From NCBI RefSeq assembly GCF_001425085.1, contig NZ_LMDN01000002.1, forward strand, positions 335,796 through 399,795: 64,000 nucleotides of DNA. Direction: 5' to 3'. A model generated the notes under the pieces. That model searched no databases and was not told the origin of the DNA. It saw only the letters and a program-made list of their open reading frames with translations. Both the position numbers and the translations under genes were made by a program. Below, in pieces: positions 9,148 to 18,271 of the stretch (positions are counted from its first letter, which is position 1; every line of letters starts with the position of its first letter). This stretch comes from Leifsonia sp. Root4 (GTDB taxonomy: Bacteria; Actinomycetota; Actinomycetes; Actinomycetales; Microbacteriaceae).

Positions 9148-9942
9148 TCAGCCGAGCGCCCACATCGCGACGGCGCTGGCGGCCGCGACGTTGAGCGAGT
9201 CGATGCCGTGCTTCATCGGGATCTGCACGACCGTGTCCGCCGCTGCGATCGCGGCGTCGGTGAGCCCGGTGCCCTCCGCGCCGAGCACCAGAGCCAGCCG
9301 CTCGTGCGTCGCGCCGTCGAAGTCACGCAGGCTCACGGCATCCGGAGTCAGGGCCAGAGCCGCAACGTGGAAGCCGTGGGCATCCATCATGGCGCGGGTC
9401 GATGCCCAGTCGCCGGTGCGCGTCCAGGGCACCTGCAGCACGGTGCCCATCGAGACCCGGATGGCTCGGCGGTAGAACGGGTCGGTGCAGCTGGGCGTGA
9501 CGAGCACGGCATCCGCCCCGATCGAGCCCGCCGAGCGGAAGATCGCGCCGAGGTTGGTCGGGTCGGCCACGTTTTCGACGATCACGATACGGCGGGCATC
9601 GGCGATCAGCGCGGCCGGGTCCGGCAGCGGCGGGCGGTTCATCGCTGCGATGAGGCCACGGTGCAGCACGTAACCGGTGAGCTCGGCGAGCAGCTCATCC
9701 GCGCCGGAGAAGATGGGCACGTCGTCGCCGACGAGCGCCTGCGCCTCCGCCGCCGTTCCGCCGAGTGCCAGCACGGAACGCGGAGTGTGCCCGGCTCGCA
9801 GCGCACGCTCCAACACGAGGGCCGACTCGGCCAGGTAGATGCCGTGCTCGGTCGACTGCGCCTTCCGCAGCGCAACGTCGGTCTGGTGCGAGTAGTCGCG
9901 CAGCCGCGGATCGCTCAACTCGGTGATCAGGGTGACAGGCAC
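9148..9942 (-). CDS. SpoU/TrmH family RNA 2'-O-methyltransferase
   Basis: This 264-residue enzyme methylates ribose 2'-OH groups of rRNA or tRNA with S-adenosylmethionine. The three SPOUT motifs are visible: NLGAIFRSA near residue 132, LVLGAEGTGL near 220, and IPMKHGIDSLNVAAASA near 243, which forms the trefoil knot. The N-terminal 100 residues form the substrate-binding domain (L30e-like) usual for rRNA members. The start is a GTG with TAGGAT at -12 to -7, suggesting a leaderless mRNA. The target nucleotide cannot be told from sequence. Confidence 0.9.
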   Translation of the reverse strand: MPVTLITELSDPRLRDYSHQTDVALRKAQSTEHGIYLAESALVLERALRAGHTPRSVLALGGTAAEAQALVGDDVPIFSGADELLAELTGYVLHRGLIAAMNRPPLPDPAALIADARRIVIVENVADPTNLGAIFRSAGSIGADAVLVTPSCTDPFYRRAIRVSMGTVLQVPWTRTGDWASTRAMMDAHGFHVAALALTPDAVSLRDFDGATHERLALVLGAEGTGLTDAAIAAADTVVQIPMKHGIDSLNVAAASAVAMWALG

Positions 9943-9983
9943 CCGTCGATCCTATTCCGGCCGGACAGGAGCCCCGCGCCCTG

Positions 9984-11480
9984 TCAGGAATTCGGGATCA
10001 GCGTGTACTTGGTGCTGAGGTACTCGTGGATGCCCTCGAGCCCGCCCTCACGCCCGACGCCGGACTGCTTGACGCCGCCGAACGGTGCCGCGGCGTTGGA
10101 GACGACGCCCACGTTCAGCCCCATCATGCCCGTCTGCAGCTTCTCGATCATGCGGTGGCCGCGCGCCAGATCCTGGGTGAACACGTAGCTGACGAGACCG
10201 TACTCGGTGTTATTGGCGAGCGCGACGGCCTCCTCCTCCGTGCGGAAGGTGGTGATCGCGAGCACCGGCCCGAAGATCTCCTCACGCAGGATGTCGCTGC
10301 CCGGCTGCACCCCGGTCAACACCGTCGGCTCGTAGAAGCTGCCTGCGCCGTCGATGGCGGCGCCGCCGGTTGCGATCGCGGCACCGCGGTTGACGGCATC
10401 CGCCACCAGTTCGCTCGCCTTGGCGACGGCATCGTCGTTGATGAGCGGGCCGATGGTGACGCCCTCCTCCGTGCCGCGGCCGATGGCGTAGCCGGAGACG
10501 CGCTCGGTGATGCGTCTGGCGAACTCGTCGGCGAGCGACTCGTGCACGATGAAGCGGTTGGCCGCGGTGCAGGCCTGGCCGATGTTGCGGAATTTCGCGA
10601 TGAGCGCGCCGTCGACGGCCTTGTCGAGGTCGGCGTCCTCGAAGATGACGAAGGGGGCGTTGCCGCCGAGCTCCATCGATACCCGCAGCACTCCGGCCGC
10701 CGACTGCTGGATCAGCTTCTGGCCGACCGCGGTGGATCCGGTGAAGGAGAGCTTGCGGAGGCGCGGGTCGGCGATGATCGGCCCGGACACCGCCGAGGAG
10801 GTGGAGGTCGTGATGACGTTCACGACGCCGGCCGGCAGCCCGGCCTCCTCCAGCAGTTGCGCGAAGGCCAGCGTGGTGAGCGGGGTGAGTTCGGCCGGCT
10901 TGATCACGACGGTGCATCCCGCGGCGAGCGCCGGGGCGATCTTGCGGGTGGCCATGGCCAGCGGGAAGTTCCACGGCGTGATCAGGAAGCTCGGCCCGAC
11001 GGGGTGCTGGGAGACGATCATGCGCCCGGTTCCCTCGGGATTTGACCCGTAACGGCCGCTGATGCGCACGGCCTCCTCGCTGAACCAGCGCAGGAACTCT
11101 CCCCCGTATGCAACTTCGCCGAGGGCCTCGGCCAGCGGCTTGCCCATCTCGAGCGTCATCAGCAGTGCGAAATCGTTCTTGCGCTCCTGCAGCAGCTCGA
11201 ACGCACGGCGCAGGATCTCGCCGCGGACACGCGGGGCCGTCGCCGCCCACGATTCCTGGGCCGCGGCAGCGGCGTCGATCGCCGCCGCACCATCGGCGAC
11301 GGAGGCATCGGCGATGGTCTTGATGACCTCGCCGGTGGCCGGGTCGTGCACCTGGATGCTGCGACCCGATGTCGAGTCCACCCACGCTCCGCCGATGAAG
11401 AGCTGGTTCGGGATGCCGGCGAGCAGCTCGGCTTCGAGCGCCGTGCCCACCGTGTTCTCGCTCGTGCTGGTCGTTGCCAT
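9984..11480 (-). CDS. gabD: Succinate-semialdehyde dehydrogenase (NADP+)
   Basis: It oxidises succinate semialdehyde to succinate, feeding the TCA cycle, in the cytosol. The start at 11480 (MATTST) has AAGGAG in front. The ALDH core is complete: PWNFPLAM near 169, catalytic Glu270 in MELGGNAP and Cys304 in GQACTAANRF. The 498-residue length and the ending of the protein fit the GabD group. Succinate semialdehyde is the product of HpaI, so this enzyme may complete the homoprotocatechuate route encoded at 24-34 kb. GABA catabolism is the other possible role. Confidence 0.88.
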   Translation of the reverse strand: MATTSTSENTVGTALEAELLAGIPNQLFIGGAWVDSTSGRSIQVHDPATGEVIKTIADASVADGAAAIDAAAAAQESWAATAPRVRGEILRRAFELLQERKNDFALLMTLEMGKPLAEALGEVAYGGEFLRWFSEEAVRISGRYGSNPEGTGRMIVSQHPVGPSFLITPWNFPLAMATRKIAPALAAGCTVVIKPAELTPLTTLAFAQLLEEAGLPAGVVNVITTSTSSAVSGPIIADPRLRKLSFTGSTAVGQKLIQQSAAGVLRVSMELGGNAPFVIFEDADLDKAVDGALIAKFRNIGQACTAANRFIVHESLADEFARRITERVSGYAIGRGTEEGVTIGPLINDDAVAKASELVADAVNRGAAIATGGAAIDGAGSFYEPTVLTGVQPGSDILREEIFGPVLAITTFRTEEEAVALANNTEYGLVSYVFTQDLARGHRMIEKLQTGMMGLNVGVVSNAAAPFGGVKQSGVGREGGLEGIHEYLSTKYTLIPNS

Positions 11481-11608
11481 GGTGGGCTCCTTCGCTGTCG
11501 CTGACTCTTCGACCCTAATCACCGGCGCCCCGTTCTGGGAAGCCGCCAGCGGCATCGTGCCGGTGCGGGCAACGCCGGTGCGCGGCCGGTCAAGTCGCAC
11601 ACAGCCAG

Positions 11609-11654
11609 CGTGGTGCTCGGGCTCCGCGCAGTCGCGCAGAGCCCGAGCACCACG
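11609..11654 (-). terminator. Hairpin after the lamin-tail surface protein gene
   Basis: A perfect 16-bp stem (11609-11624 with 11639-11654) with a 14-base loop lies four bases past the stop. There is no T-run on the minus strand, so it may be a U-less terminator or an mRNA-stabilising hairpin. Confidence 0.5.
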
Positions 11655-11658
11655 GCGT

Positions 11659-14600
11659 CTATCGCGTGCGCGGGCGACGAGCGGCCAGGAGCAGCCCGCC
11701 CCCGAGCAGCACGAGCACGGCGAGGCCCAGGGCTCCGCCCGCGTTGACTCCGGTGCTCGCCAACGCGCCGTCCTGCGTGGGCGCGGTCGAGCCCCCGGCC
11801 GCCGCCACCGTCACCTCGTCCCAGCCGATGATCGTTCCCCCGTCATCGGTCAGCGCGAGTCGGTGGTCCCCGGCGGGAACCGAAGCGGGCAGCGAGACCC
11901 GGATGGCGCCGCCGGCCGAGACCGTCACCGTGCCGAGCGCCGTCGGCTCGGAGAACAGCCACCCGTTCAGCGAGCGCGGCTGGCCGGACTCCGGCAGCAT
12001 CGCCGTGAATGTCGATCCGGCGACAACGATCCCCGGCACGGTCAGGCCGCCGCGATTCTGCTCCGTCAGGTCGTCGGACGACGGTGTTCCCGGCTCACCG
12101 GGGCCGACGGGCGGGACGGTCGGCGTCACCGGCGGGACAGTCGGCGTCACCGGCGGCTCCGTCGGGTTCACCGGCGGGACAGTCGGCGTGACCGGCGGTT
12201 CCGTCGGCTTCACGGGTGGGGTCGTCGGCTTCACGGGCGGTTCCGTCGGCTTCACGGGCGGCACCGTCGGGCCGACCGGTGTGACGCACTCGAGGCTGCC
12301 GGCGCGGATGGCGTGTCCGCCCGTGTTCGAGTCGTCGGCCCAGAACACGGGCTTCGCGCCGTCGACACAGGAGGCGTTCGGGGCGATCGCGAAGCCCTCG
12401 TTGTTGATGTTCGGCATCCCAACGGGGCGTTCGAACACGGTCGTCACCGCGAAGCGCCCGGCTGCTGCACCCGTCTCGGCGATCTCGAGCACGGCGCTTC
12501 GGCCGTCGCATCCGTCATCGCAGACGGCCCAGAGTGCGCCGCGTTCCGTCTCGAACTCAAGGTCCATGACACCGGGGAAGCCGCTGTCGATGGTCGCGAT
12601 GCGGTCGAAGCCGCCCGTGAGCTGGTTGAGGGCGTAGGCATAGAGCGTGCCCCCGGCCTCGACACCGACGAAGAAGAGCCCGTTGCCGTGCCCGGCATAG
12701 TCGGACGGGTCGTAGGGCGCGCCGAGGTTCTCGTCGATGAACCCTCCGGCGACGAGCGCGCTGTCCGGAATCCAGACGATGGCCTCCAGCCCGGCGTTCG
12801 CGCCGACCGTGGGCAGATCCGCTGTGAGGTTCCACTCGCGGCTCGCCGTCAGCTCGGTGGCTGCGGCATCCGAGACGTCGTAGCGAAGCACGGAGAGCCG
12901 GCTGATGCCGCTCTGCGCGTTGTCGCGTTCGCTGGCAATGAACACGCCACCGTCCGCGCCGTCCGCCGTCAGTGTGACGCCCTCTGCGTCGACGTCGCCC
13001 GTGCCGTCCGGGTAATGCAGCGGCTTGCCGGCGCCCCATCCCTCTGCGGTGTCCGGCAAGACGGACGTGCCATCAGGAAGGAGGCGGTACAGCGTGCCCT
13101 CTCCGTTCTTGGCCGCCCACAGCACGTCGCCGCCTGCGACCACCTCGTAGGCCAGGCCACTCATGTTGCCGCCGAGCGTGCCAGCCGTGTCGGCCTCCGA
13201 GATCTCGGAGGAGCCTGGCCAAGCCTCGGTGACGAGATCACCGGCGCACAGGTTGACCATGCCCTTGCTCACCTCACGCGTTTCGGCGAATGCGCCCGAT
13301 CCGTCCGCGCACCAGCCATAGCTCGTGGTCGCGTGGGCGCTCCAACCATAGGAGTCGAGCAGCGTGCCCTCTGCGTCAAAGAGGCGCGCGGAGTCGGCCT
13401 TGCCCAGGCCGAATCCGTTGTCGCCGTCGACCTCGGCCACGACGTAGCCGCCCGGTGCGATCGTGGTGCCGGCCGGGATGACAAAGACGTGGGTGTCATC
13501 GCTGTCGGAGAGCGTGAAGCCCGACACGTCGACACCCTGCGCCCCGACGTTGATGATCTCGATCCAGTCACCCGGCACACCGTCGTTCGACTCGATCTCG
13601 TTGATGCGCACCGGGGCGCTGCAGTCGTTCGCCGCACCCTTCGTTGTCGACGTCGTGGTCACGAACTCGGTTCCGCACAAGCCATAGCTGGTCGTCGCAT
13701 GGCCGCTCCAGCTGCGTGCGTCGACGACGGTGAAACCGTCGGCGAGGAAGAGCCGTACCCGGTCGTCGCTTCCGAGGCCGAAGCCGAGCTGGGCCTCCTC
13801 GATGACGAGGTAGCCACCCGCAGCGATGACGGAACCGGCGGGGAGCACCGAGATGTGGCTGTCGTCGCTGTCGGAGACGATGAATCCGGAGAGGTCGACA
13901 TCCGTTGCCCCGGTGTTGAGCAGCTCGACCCAGTCGCCGGGTGTTCCGCCGCTCGACTCGACCTCGTTGATCAGGATCGCCGGCGTGGCCAGCGCGACGC
14001 AGTCGTTGGCCGCGCCCTTGCTGGGGCTGGCGGATGTCGCGAATGCTCCGATTCCGTCCGGGCAGCGAGCCAGGCTGGTGTCGGCGTGCGACGTCCAGTC
14101 GGCGGAATCGATGAGGGTCGAACCGTCAGCGCTGAAGAGCCGTGCCGAGTCGGCGGCGCCCAGGCCGAAGTCGATCACGGGCGGCTCGATCACGTAGAAA
14201 CCGCCGGCCGGGATGCTGGTTCCCGCTGGGACGGCGCTGACCCGGGCGTCGTCGTTGTCCTTGACGACGAGCCCGGAGATGTCGACGGGCGCTCGTCCGA
14301 TGTTGATCAGCTCGATCCAGTCCTCGACGTCGCCGTTCGATTCGACCTCGTTGATGCGCACCGCCTCGGCAGGGTTGAGCGCGCAGAGATTGGCCGCCCC
14401 CTTCGTCAGTCCAGCGGTTTCGCGGAACTCTCCGATGCCGTCAGCGCAGCGGCCATAGCTCGTCGGCGTGTGATCGGCCCACGCGTACGAGTCAACGAGC
14501 GTGGATCCGTCGGCGGCGAAGACGCGAACGGTGTCGGCACGGCCGAGACCGAAGCCGGCATCGCCGTGCTCGTCGGCGTCGACGTCGATCGTCAGGAATC

Positions 14601-14868
14601 CGCCGGCCGCGATGGTCGTTCCCGGGGCGAATGCCAGGGTGCGCTCGTCCTTGTCGTCCTTGACCAGCCAGCCGGAGACGTCCACCGCCTCTGAGCCGGT
14701 GTTGATCAGCTCTACCCAGTCGGTGACGTCGCTGTTCTGGGCGACCTCGTTGATCTTGATCGGGGAGGACTCTGCCGCCGTGGCGGCGGTGGCAACGCCC
14801 GCCAGTGGTACGGCCAGTGCCAGGCAGGTGATGAGAGCCGTGATCGGCCGTCGCCGGTGTGTGCGCAT
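11659..14868 (-). CDS. LAxTG-anchored surface protein with four lamin-tail domains
   Basis: This 1069-residue protein has a signal peptide (RRRPITALITCLALAVPLAG, cleavage after about residue 32). Four lamin-tail (LTD) repeats follow at about 36-162, 169-290, 297-416 and 419-541, each opening with INEV or INEI and ending with a Cys. Residues 545-865 form a propeller-like region resembling esterase-like/phytase-like domains (DLEFET, NINNEGFAIAP). A Pro-Thr stalk spans 870-925, then a beta-rich domain. The sorting signal LASTG at 1036-1040 is followed by a hydrophobic helix and Arg tail, fitting class E sortases. It should be covalently attached to peptidoglycan. LTD domains suggest binding of nucleic acid or a surface, or placement of an enzyme. 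The start has AAAGGG upstream. Confidence 0.85.
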   Translation of the reverse strand: MRTHRRRPITALITCLALAVPLAGVATAATAAESSPIKINEVAQNSDVTDWVELINTGSEAVDVSGWLVKDDKDERTLAFAPGTTIAAGGFLTIDVDADEHGDAGFGLGRADTVRVFAADGSTLVDSYAWADHTPTSYGRCADGIGEFRETAGLTKGAANLCALNPAEAVRINEVESNGDVEDWIELINIGRAPVDISGLVVKDNDDARVSAVPAGTSIPAGGFYVIEPPVIDFGLGAADSARLFSADGSTLIDSADWTSHADTSLARCPDGIGAFATSASPSKGAANDCVALATPAILINEVESSGGTPGDWVELLNTGATDVDLSGFIVSDSDDSHISVLPAGSVIAAGGYLVIEEAQLGFGLGSDDRVRLFLADGFTVVDARSWSGHATTSYGLCGTEFVTTTSTTKGAANDCSAPVRINEIESNDGVPGDWIEIINVGAQGVDVSGFTLSDSDDTHVFVIPAGTTIAPGGYVVAEVDGDNGFGLGKADSARLFDAEGTLLDSYGWSAHATTSYGWCADGSGAFAETREVSKGMVNLCAGDLVTEAWPGSSEISEADTAGTLGGNMSGLAYEVVAGGDVLWAAKNGEGTLYRLLPDGTSVLPDTAEGWGAGKPLHYPDGTGDVDAEGVTLTADGADGGVFIASERDNAQSGISRLSVLRYDVSDAAATELTASREWNLTADLPTVGANAGLEAIVWIPDSALVAGGFIDENLGAPYDPSDYAGHGNGLFFVGVEAGGTLYAYALNQLTGGFDRIATIDSGFPGVMDLEFETERGALWAVCDDGCDGRSAVLEIAETGAAAGRFAVTTVFERPVGMPNINNEGFAIAPNASCVDGAKPVFWADDSNTGGHAIRAGSLECVTPVGPTVPPVKPTEPPVKPTTPPVKPTEPPVTPTVPPVNPTEPPVTPTVPPVTPTVPPVGPGEPGTPSSDDLTEQNRGGLTVPGIVVAGSTFTAMLPESGQPRSLNGWLFSEPTALGTVTVSAGGAIRVSLPASVPAGDHRLALTDDGGTIIGWDEVTVAAAGGSTAPTQDGALASTGVNAGGALGLAVLVLLGGGLLLAARRPRTR
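12094..12261 (-). repeat. Eight 21-bp tandem repeats encoding the PPVxPTx stalk
   Basis: Eight in-frame 21-bp units encode heptads of the type PPVKPTE, PPVTPTV and PPVNPTE (residues 870-925), with a degenerate ninth unit beyond. They form the rigid wall-spanning stalk of the surface protein. Copy number may vary between strains through slippage. Confidence 0.88.
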
Positions 14869-14979
14869 GGTGCCCTTTCGAGGCTGCCCCGATGGGGCGT
14901 CGAGTAGCGGCCGTCGTCGGCCAACGCACAGTCTGGGAGGGGCGGGCGAACCGTCGGTGAACGGCCCGTGAACGTCCGC

Positions 14980-15498
14980 TCAGCCGAGGACGGTCGGAGT
15001 TGTCATCCCGAGCGCCATCAGCAGCATGCCGATGCTCATCGCAGGCTCGTGCAGCTCGGCGAAGCGGATACCTCCCCGCGGCCGATTGCGGCCGTGCCTG
15101 CGCACGGCGATGACGGTGAGCCCGGCGGCGAGCGGCACCGTCAGCACCCCGAGTGCGACCCCGAACGGCGCGCCGCCTCCGTGGAGGTGCCCGCTCGGTC
15201 CGGCGACCGCCCCGGCGGTGGGCGCCGTTGCTGCCATCGCCAGCCACATGAGGCTCATCACCAGGAAAGCGGCGGCCGTCATGGCGGCATCGGCCCTGCG
15301 ACGTCTGTCGAGCAGGGCGAGCAGGGCCATGAGGATGAGCAGGGCGGCCCAGCCGATCGGCGGCACGACGGCCGTGGGGGCGAGCATGTCAACGGTCGAC
15401 GCGCCCATCAGCGCCGCTCCCCCGACGGTGAACCATGCGCGCGGCCGCCGCACGGCGCATGTGCGGGCCACGCCGAGGGGGTTCGAGAGCGCGAGCAT
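14980..15498 (-). CDS. Small multipass membrane protein of unknown function
   Basis: The 172-residue protein has four or five hydrophobic segments, near 22-40, 45-62, 72-92, 108-128 and 150-168. A His-Gly patch, GHLHGGGAPFG, lies before the fourth and an HEP motif near 149. These histidines could bind metal, but no family is recognised with confidence. TAGCGT lies at exactly -12 to -7 of the ATG, so the gene probably has its own leaderless promoter. It is on the same strand as the LTD surface protein, 111 bases upstream of it. Confidence 0.6.
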   Translation of the reverse strand: MLALSNPLGVARTCAVRRPRAWFTVGGAALMGASTVDMLAPTAVVPPIGWAALLILMALLALLDRRRRADAAMTAAAFLVMSLMWLAMAATAPTAGAVAGPSGHLHGGGAPFGVALGVLTVPLAAGLTVIAVRRHGRNRPRGGIRFAELHEPAMSIGMLLMALGMTTPTVLG

Positions 15499-15544
15499 GC
15501 CTCAACGCTAGATCGGGCGGGGTGGGGCGAGTTGTCTGCACCGG

Positions 15545-15576
15545 CACGGACCCTGCGCGCCAGCGCAGAGTCCGTG
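15545..15576 (-). terminator. Hairpin after the MHS transporter gene
   Basis: A 14-bp stem with one mismatch (CACGGACcCTGCGC with GCGCAGaGTCCGTG) and a 4-base loop lies 11 bases beyond the transporter stop. No T-run is present. Confidence 0.45.
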
Positions 15577-15587
15577 TCGGCAGGGCT

Positions 15588-16958
15588 CTACTTGATGCCG
15601 TAGATCTGGCCGACCGACTGCTCGGCCTCGTGGTCAGGGCCCAGCGGGATGCCGGTGCGGTCACGCAGCAGCAGGGTCGCACCGAAGGCGATGACGATCA
15701 TGCCGGCGATGTAGAACGCAACAGACGTCGCCGATCCGGTGGTCTGCACCAGCCAGGTGCTGATCAGCGGGGCGAAGGCACCGCCGAGGATCGCGCCGAT
15801 CGCGTAGGTGATCGAGACACCGGAATAGCGGATCGACGCCGGGAACAGCTCGGTGAAGTACGCGGCCTGCTGGCCGTAGGTGAGACCGTTGCCGATCGTG
15901 AACAGGGCGAGACCGATGAAGACGAGCCAGACGTTGCCGGTGTTCACCAGCGGGAAGAGTAGGAACACGGTGCAGAGGAAGACGCTCCATCCGATGATGT
16001 AGGTGTTCCGTCGCCCGATCTTGTCCGAGATGTTGCCGGCGATCCAGGTGAAGAGCAGCCAGACGAGCGCGGAGCCGGAGACGGCGAGCAGCACCGGTGT
16101 GCGCTCCATGCCGACGAGTCCGCCATCCTCCACCGGGGTGGTGGCGTAGTTCTGCAGGTACCCGCCGGTGGTCATGTAGCCGGCCGCGTTGTTGCCGGCG
16201 AAGGTGAGCGCGGCGAGGATGACGAGCAGCCAGTGCTTGCGGAACAGCGTCAGGATCGGAGTCTTGCTCTGCTGCTTGCGCTCGGCGATCTGGGTGAAGA
16301 CCGGGCTCTCTTCGACGGTGCGACGCACGACGAGGCCGACGATGATCAGCACGAAGCTGAGCAGGAACGGGATGCGCCAACCCCACTCGAGGAATGCGTC
16401 GCCGGGCGAGACGACGCCGGTCATCAGCGCGAGGGTGCCGGAGGCGAGCAGGAGGCCGATCGGAACACCGATCTGCGGGAATGCTCCCATGCGACCGCGC
16501 TTGTCATCCGGCGCGTGCTCGACGGCCATCAACACGGCGCCACCCCACTCACCACCGGTGGAGAGGCCCTGCAGGATGCGTAGGAGCAGCAGCAACACCG
16601 GAGCGAGGACACCGATCTGCTCATAGGTCGGCAGCACCCCGATCAGCATCGTGGCGGAGCCCATCAGGATCAGCGTGAGCACGAGCATCGCCTTGCGGCC
16701 GATCTTGTCACCGAAGTGCCCGGCGAGGAACGCGCCGAATGGGCGGAACAGGAAGCTGATGCCGACGGAGGCGAAGGAGAGCAGGATCGCGAACTGCGGT
16801 CCGGCCGGTGCGAAGAAGAGCTGGGCGAAGACGAGCCCGGCCGCACTGGCGTAGAGGAAGAAGTCGTACCACTCGATCGTCGTTCCGATAACCGTGGCCA
16901 TGGCGACGCGGCGGAGCTCTCGCTGACTCGTCGCCGGTCGTTCACTTGTTGCTATCAC
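15588..16958 (-). CDS. MFS transporter, metabolite:H+ symporter (MHS) type
   Basis: This 456-residue inner-membrane protein has twelve hydrophobic segments. The N-terminal TTIEWYDFFLYASAAG is typical of the MHS subfamily (shikimate, alpha-ketoglutarate and aromatic acid carriers). The loop 2-3 motif GHFGDKIGRKAML and the RILQGLSTGGEWGGA motif of helix 4 are present. The start is GTG with GAGGGAG eight bases upstream. A site matching the aromatic-cluster operator lies at 17061-17083 in its upstream region. It may therefore import an aromatic acid such as 4-hydroxyphenylacetate or homoprotocatechuate, but the substrate is inferred from context only. Confidence 0.85.
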   Translation of the reverse strand: MIATSERPATSQRELRRVAMATVIGTTIEWYDFFLYASAAGLVFAQLFFAPAGPQFAILLSFASVGISFLFRPFGAFLAGHFGDKIGRKAMLVLTLILMGSATMLIGVLPTYEQIGVLAPVLLLLLRILQGLSTGGEWGGAVLMAVEHAPDDKRGRMGAFPQIGVPIGLLLASGTLALMTGVVSPGDAFLEWGWRIPFLLSFVLIIVGLVVRRTVEESPVFTQIAERKQQSKTPILTLFRKHWLLVILAALTFAGNNAAGYMTTGGYLQNYATTPVEDGGLVGMERTPVLLAVSGSALVWLLFTWIAGNISDKIGRRNTYIIGWSVFLCTVFLLFPLVNTGNVWLVFIGLALFTIGNGLTYGQQAAYFTELFPASIRYSGVSITYAIGAILGGAFAPLISTWLVQTTGSATSVAFYIAGMIVIAFGATLLLRDRTGIPLGPDHEAEQSVGQIYGIK

Positions 16959-17060
16959 GTCAAGACTCCCTCGTCTTTGTCAATGGCGGTTGTGTCCGCG
17001 GCGCAGAAGCACCATGCGCGAATTCATGCACCCCGAACGGGGCAGACCAACAGGCTCACG

Positions 17061-17083
17061 GTATCATATACAATTTCGGATAC
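17061..17083. promoter_or_regulatory. Candidate GntR-type operator between MHS transporter and AraC genes
   Basis: The core ATCATATACAAT (17063-17074) matches ATCGTATATCAT (29121-29132) and the perfect palindrome ATCGTATACGAT (24479-24490). The similarity to the 29121 site continues for about ten more bases (ATTTcGGA...). The short arms GTATC and GATAC bound the site. It links the transporter to the hpa genes. Confidence 0.5.
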
Positions 17084-17190
17084 ACGATCTGACATCGGTG
17101 CCTCGTCCCATGCTGTGCTGATAAGATCCGTGTCACGGTTCGTCCACAGTGCTGTTACGAAGCCCGAGAGATCACATAGGTGGTGCCCCG

Positions 17191-18225
17191 TTGTCGAGTG
17201 CTTTCCCCTCCACATCCGCCGCTGCTCCCGCCCTGGATGGCGCGCGCTTCGCGGCCGGCGCCCACCGGCCGCCACAATCGAACTCCCGCGTGACCACGGC
17301 GCTCGCCCGTGACTTCAGCGAGTTCCGCACCGCCGTCTCAGAGTCGTTCGTACCTCTGCACGTCACGAGCGACAGGCCGGATCCGTTCCGCGGTCGGATC
17401 CGTTCGACGGATGTCGACGACATCCACGTCAGCGAGGTCAGCGCCGGCCAACACGTCGTCGAGCGCACTCCCGAGCTCATCGCCCGCGGTGACCGGCCGT
17501 ACTTCAAGCTCAGTCTGCAGCTCGCCGGCACCGGCCTGCTGATCCAGGACAACCGCGAGGCCGTTCTGCAGCCGGGCGACGTGGCCGTCTACGACACGAA
17601 CCGCCCATACTCGCTGGTGTTCGACGACGAGTTCCGCACCATGGTCGTGATGTTCCCGAAGAATCTGATCGATCTGCCGGCGGAGGCCGTCGGGCAGCTG
17701 ACCGCTGTGCGCATGTCCGGCAGTGAGGGCGTCGGCCGCATGATTGTGCCGTTCCTCTCGCAGCTCGTCGGCAATCTCGAGCAGCTGGAAGGAGCGACGG
17801 GTACCCGTCTCGTGCACAGCGCGCTCGACCTGGTCTCGACGATGTTCTCCAGTGAGCTCGATCTGGAGCGCGGAACGGCCACCCCGCATCAGGCGCTCAT
17901 GCAGCGGGTGCGCACGTACATCGATGCCAACCTCGCGTCGACCGAGCTCGGGCCGACGCGCATCGCGGCGGCCCACTACATCTCGACGCGCCACCTGCAC
18001 GGGCTGTTCCAGGCGGAGGGAACAACGGTCTCGACGTGGATCCGCACCCGGAGGCTGGAGCGCTGCCGCCGCGACCTGGTGAACCCCGCCTTCGCCGACC
18101 GGCCCGTCGCCGCAATCGCGTCGCGGTGGGGCTTCGTGGATGCCGCCCACTTCAGCCGCGTCTTCAAAGCGGCATACGGGCTCGCCCCCCGCGAGCTTCG
18201 CGCGCGGGCGGCATCCGGCACCTGA
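17191..18225 (+). CDS. AraC family regulator, FeaR-like
   Basis: This cytosolic activator has about 344 residues. An AraC-binding-2 type sensor domain covers about residues 25-190 (FRTAVSESFVPLHV, LSLQLAGTGLLIQDN). A C-terminal double helix-turn-helix spans about 240-335 (ISTRHLHGLFQAEGTTVSTW, DRPVAAIASRWGFVDAAHFSRVFK). FeaR of E. coli, which activates an aromatic amine oxidase and an aldehyde dehydrogenase, has this architecture, and both enzymes are encoded just downstream. The TTG start follows AGGTGG at good spacing; an in-frame GTG at 17149 is the alternative. Aromatic aldehydes or amines are plausible effectors by analogy. Confidence 0.82.
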   Translation: MSSAFPSTSAAAPALDGARFAAGAHRPPQSNSRVTTALARDFSEFRTAVSESFVPLHVTSDRPDPFRGRIRSTDVDDIHVSEVSAGQHVVERTPELIARGDRPYFKLSLQLAGTGLLIQDNREAVLQPGDVAVYDTNRPYSLVFDDEFRTMVVMFPKNLIDLPAEAVGQLTAVRMSGSEGVGRMIVPFLSQLVGNLEQLEGATGTRLVHSALDLVSTMFSSELDLERGTATPHQALMQRVRTYIDANLASTELGPTRIAAAHYISTRHLHGLFQAEGTTVSTWIRTRRLERCRRDLVNPAFADRPVAAIASRWGFVDAAHFSRVFKAAYGLAPRELRARAASGT

Positions 18226-18271
18226 AGCACCACCCGCCGACCGCGCGCAGCCGCACGGCGTGGAGCCGGCG

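Noticed and set aside
11062-14694. Very long plus-strand frame (1210 codons) opposite gabD and the LTD protein
   Set aside because: It spans two real minus-strand genes and mirrors their repeats; the composition is antisense-like with no recognisable domain.
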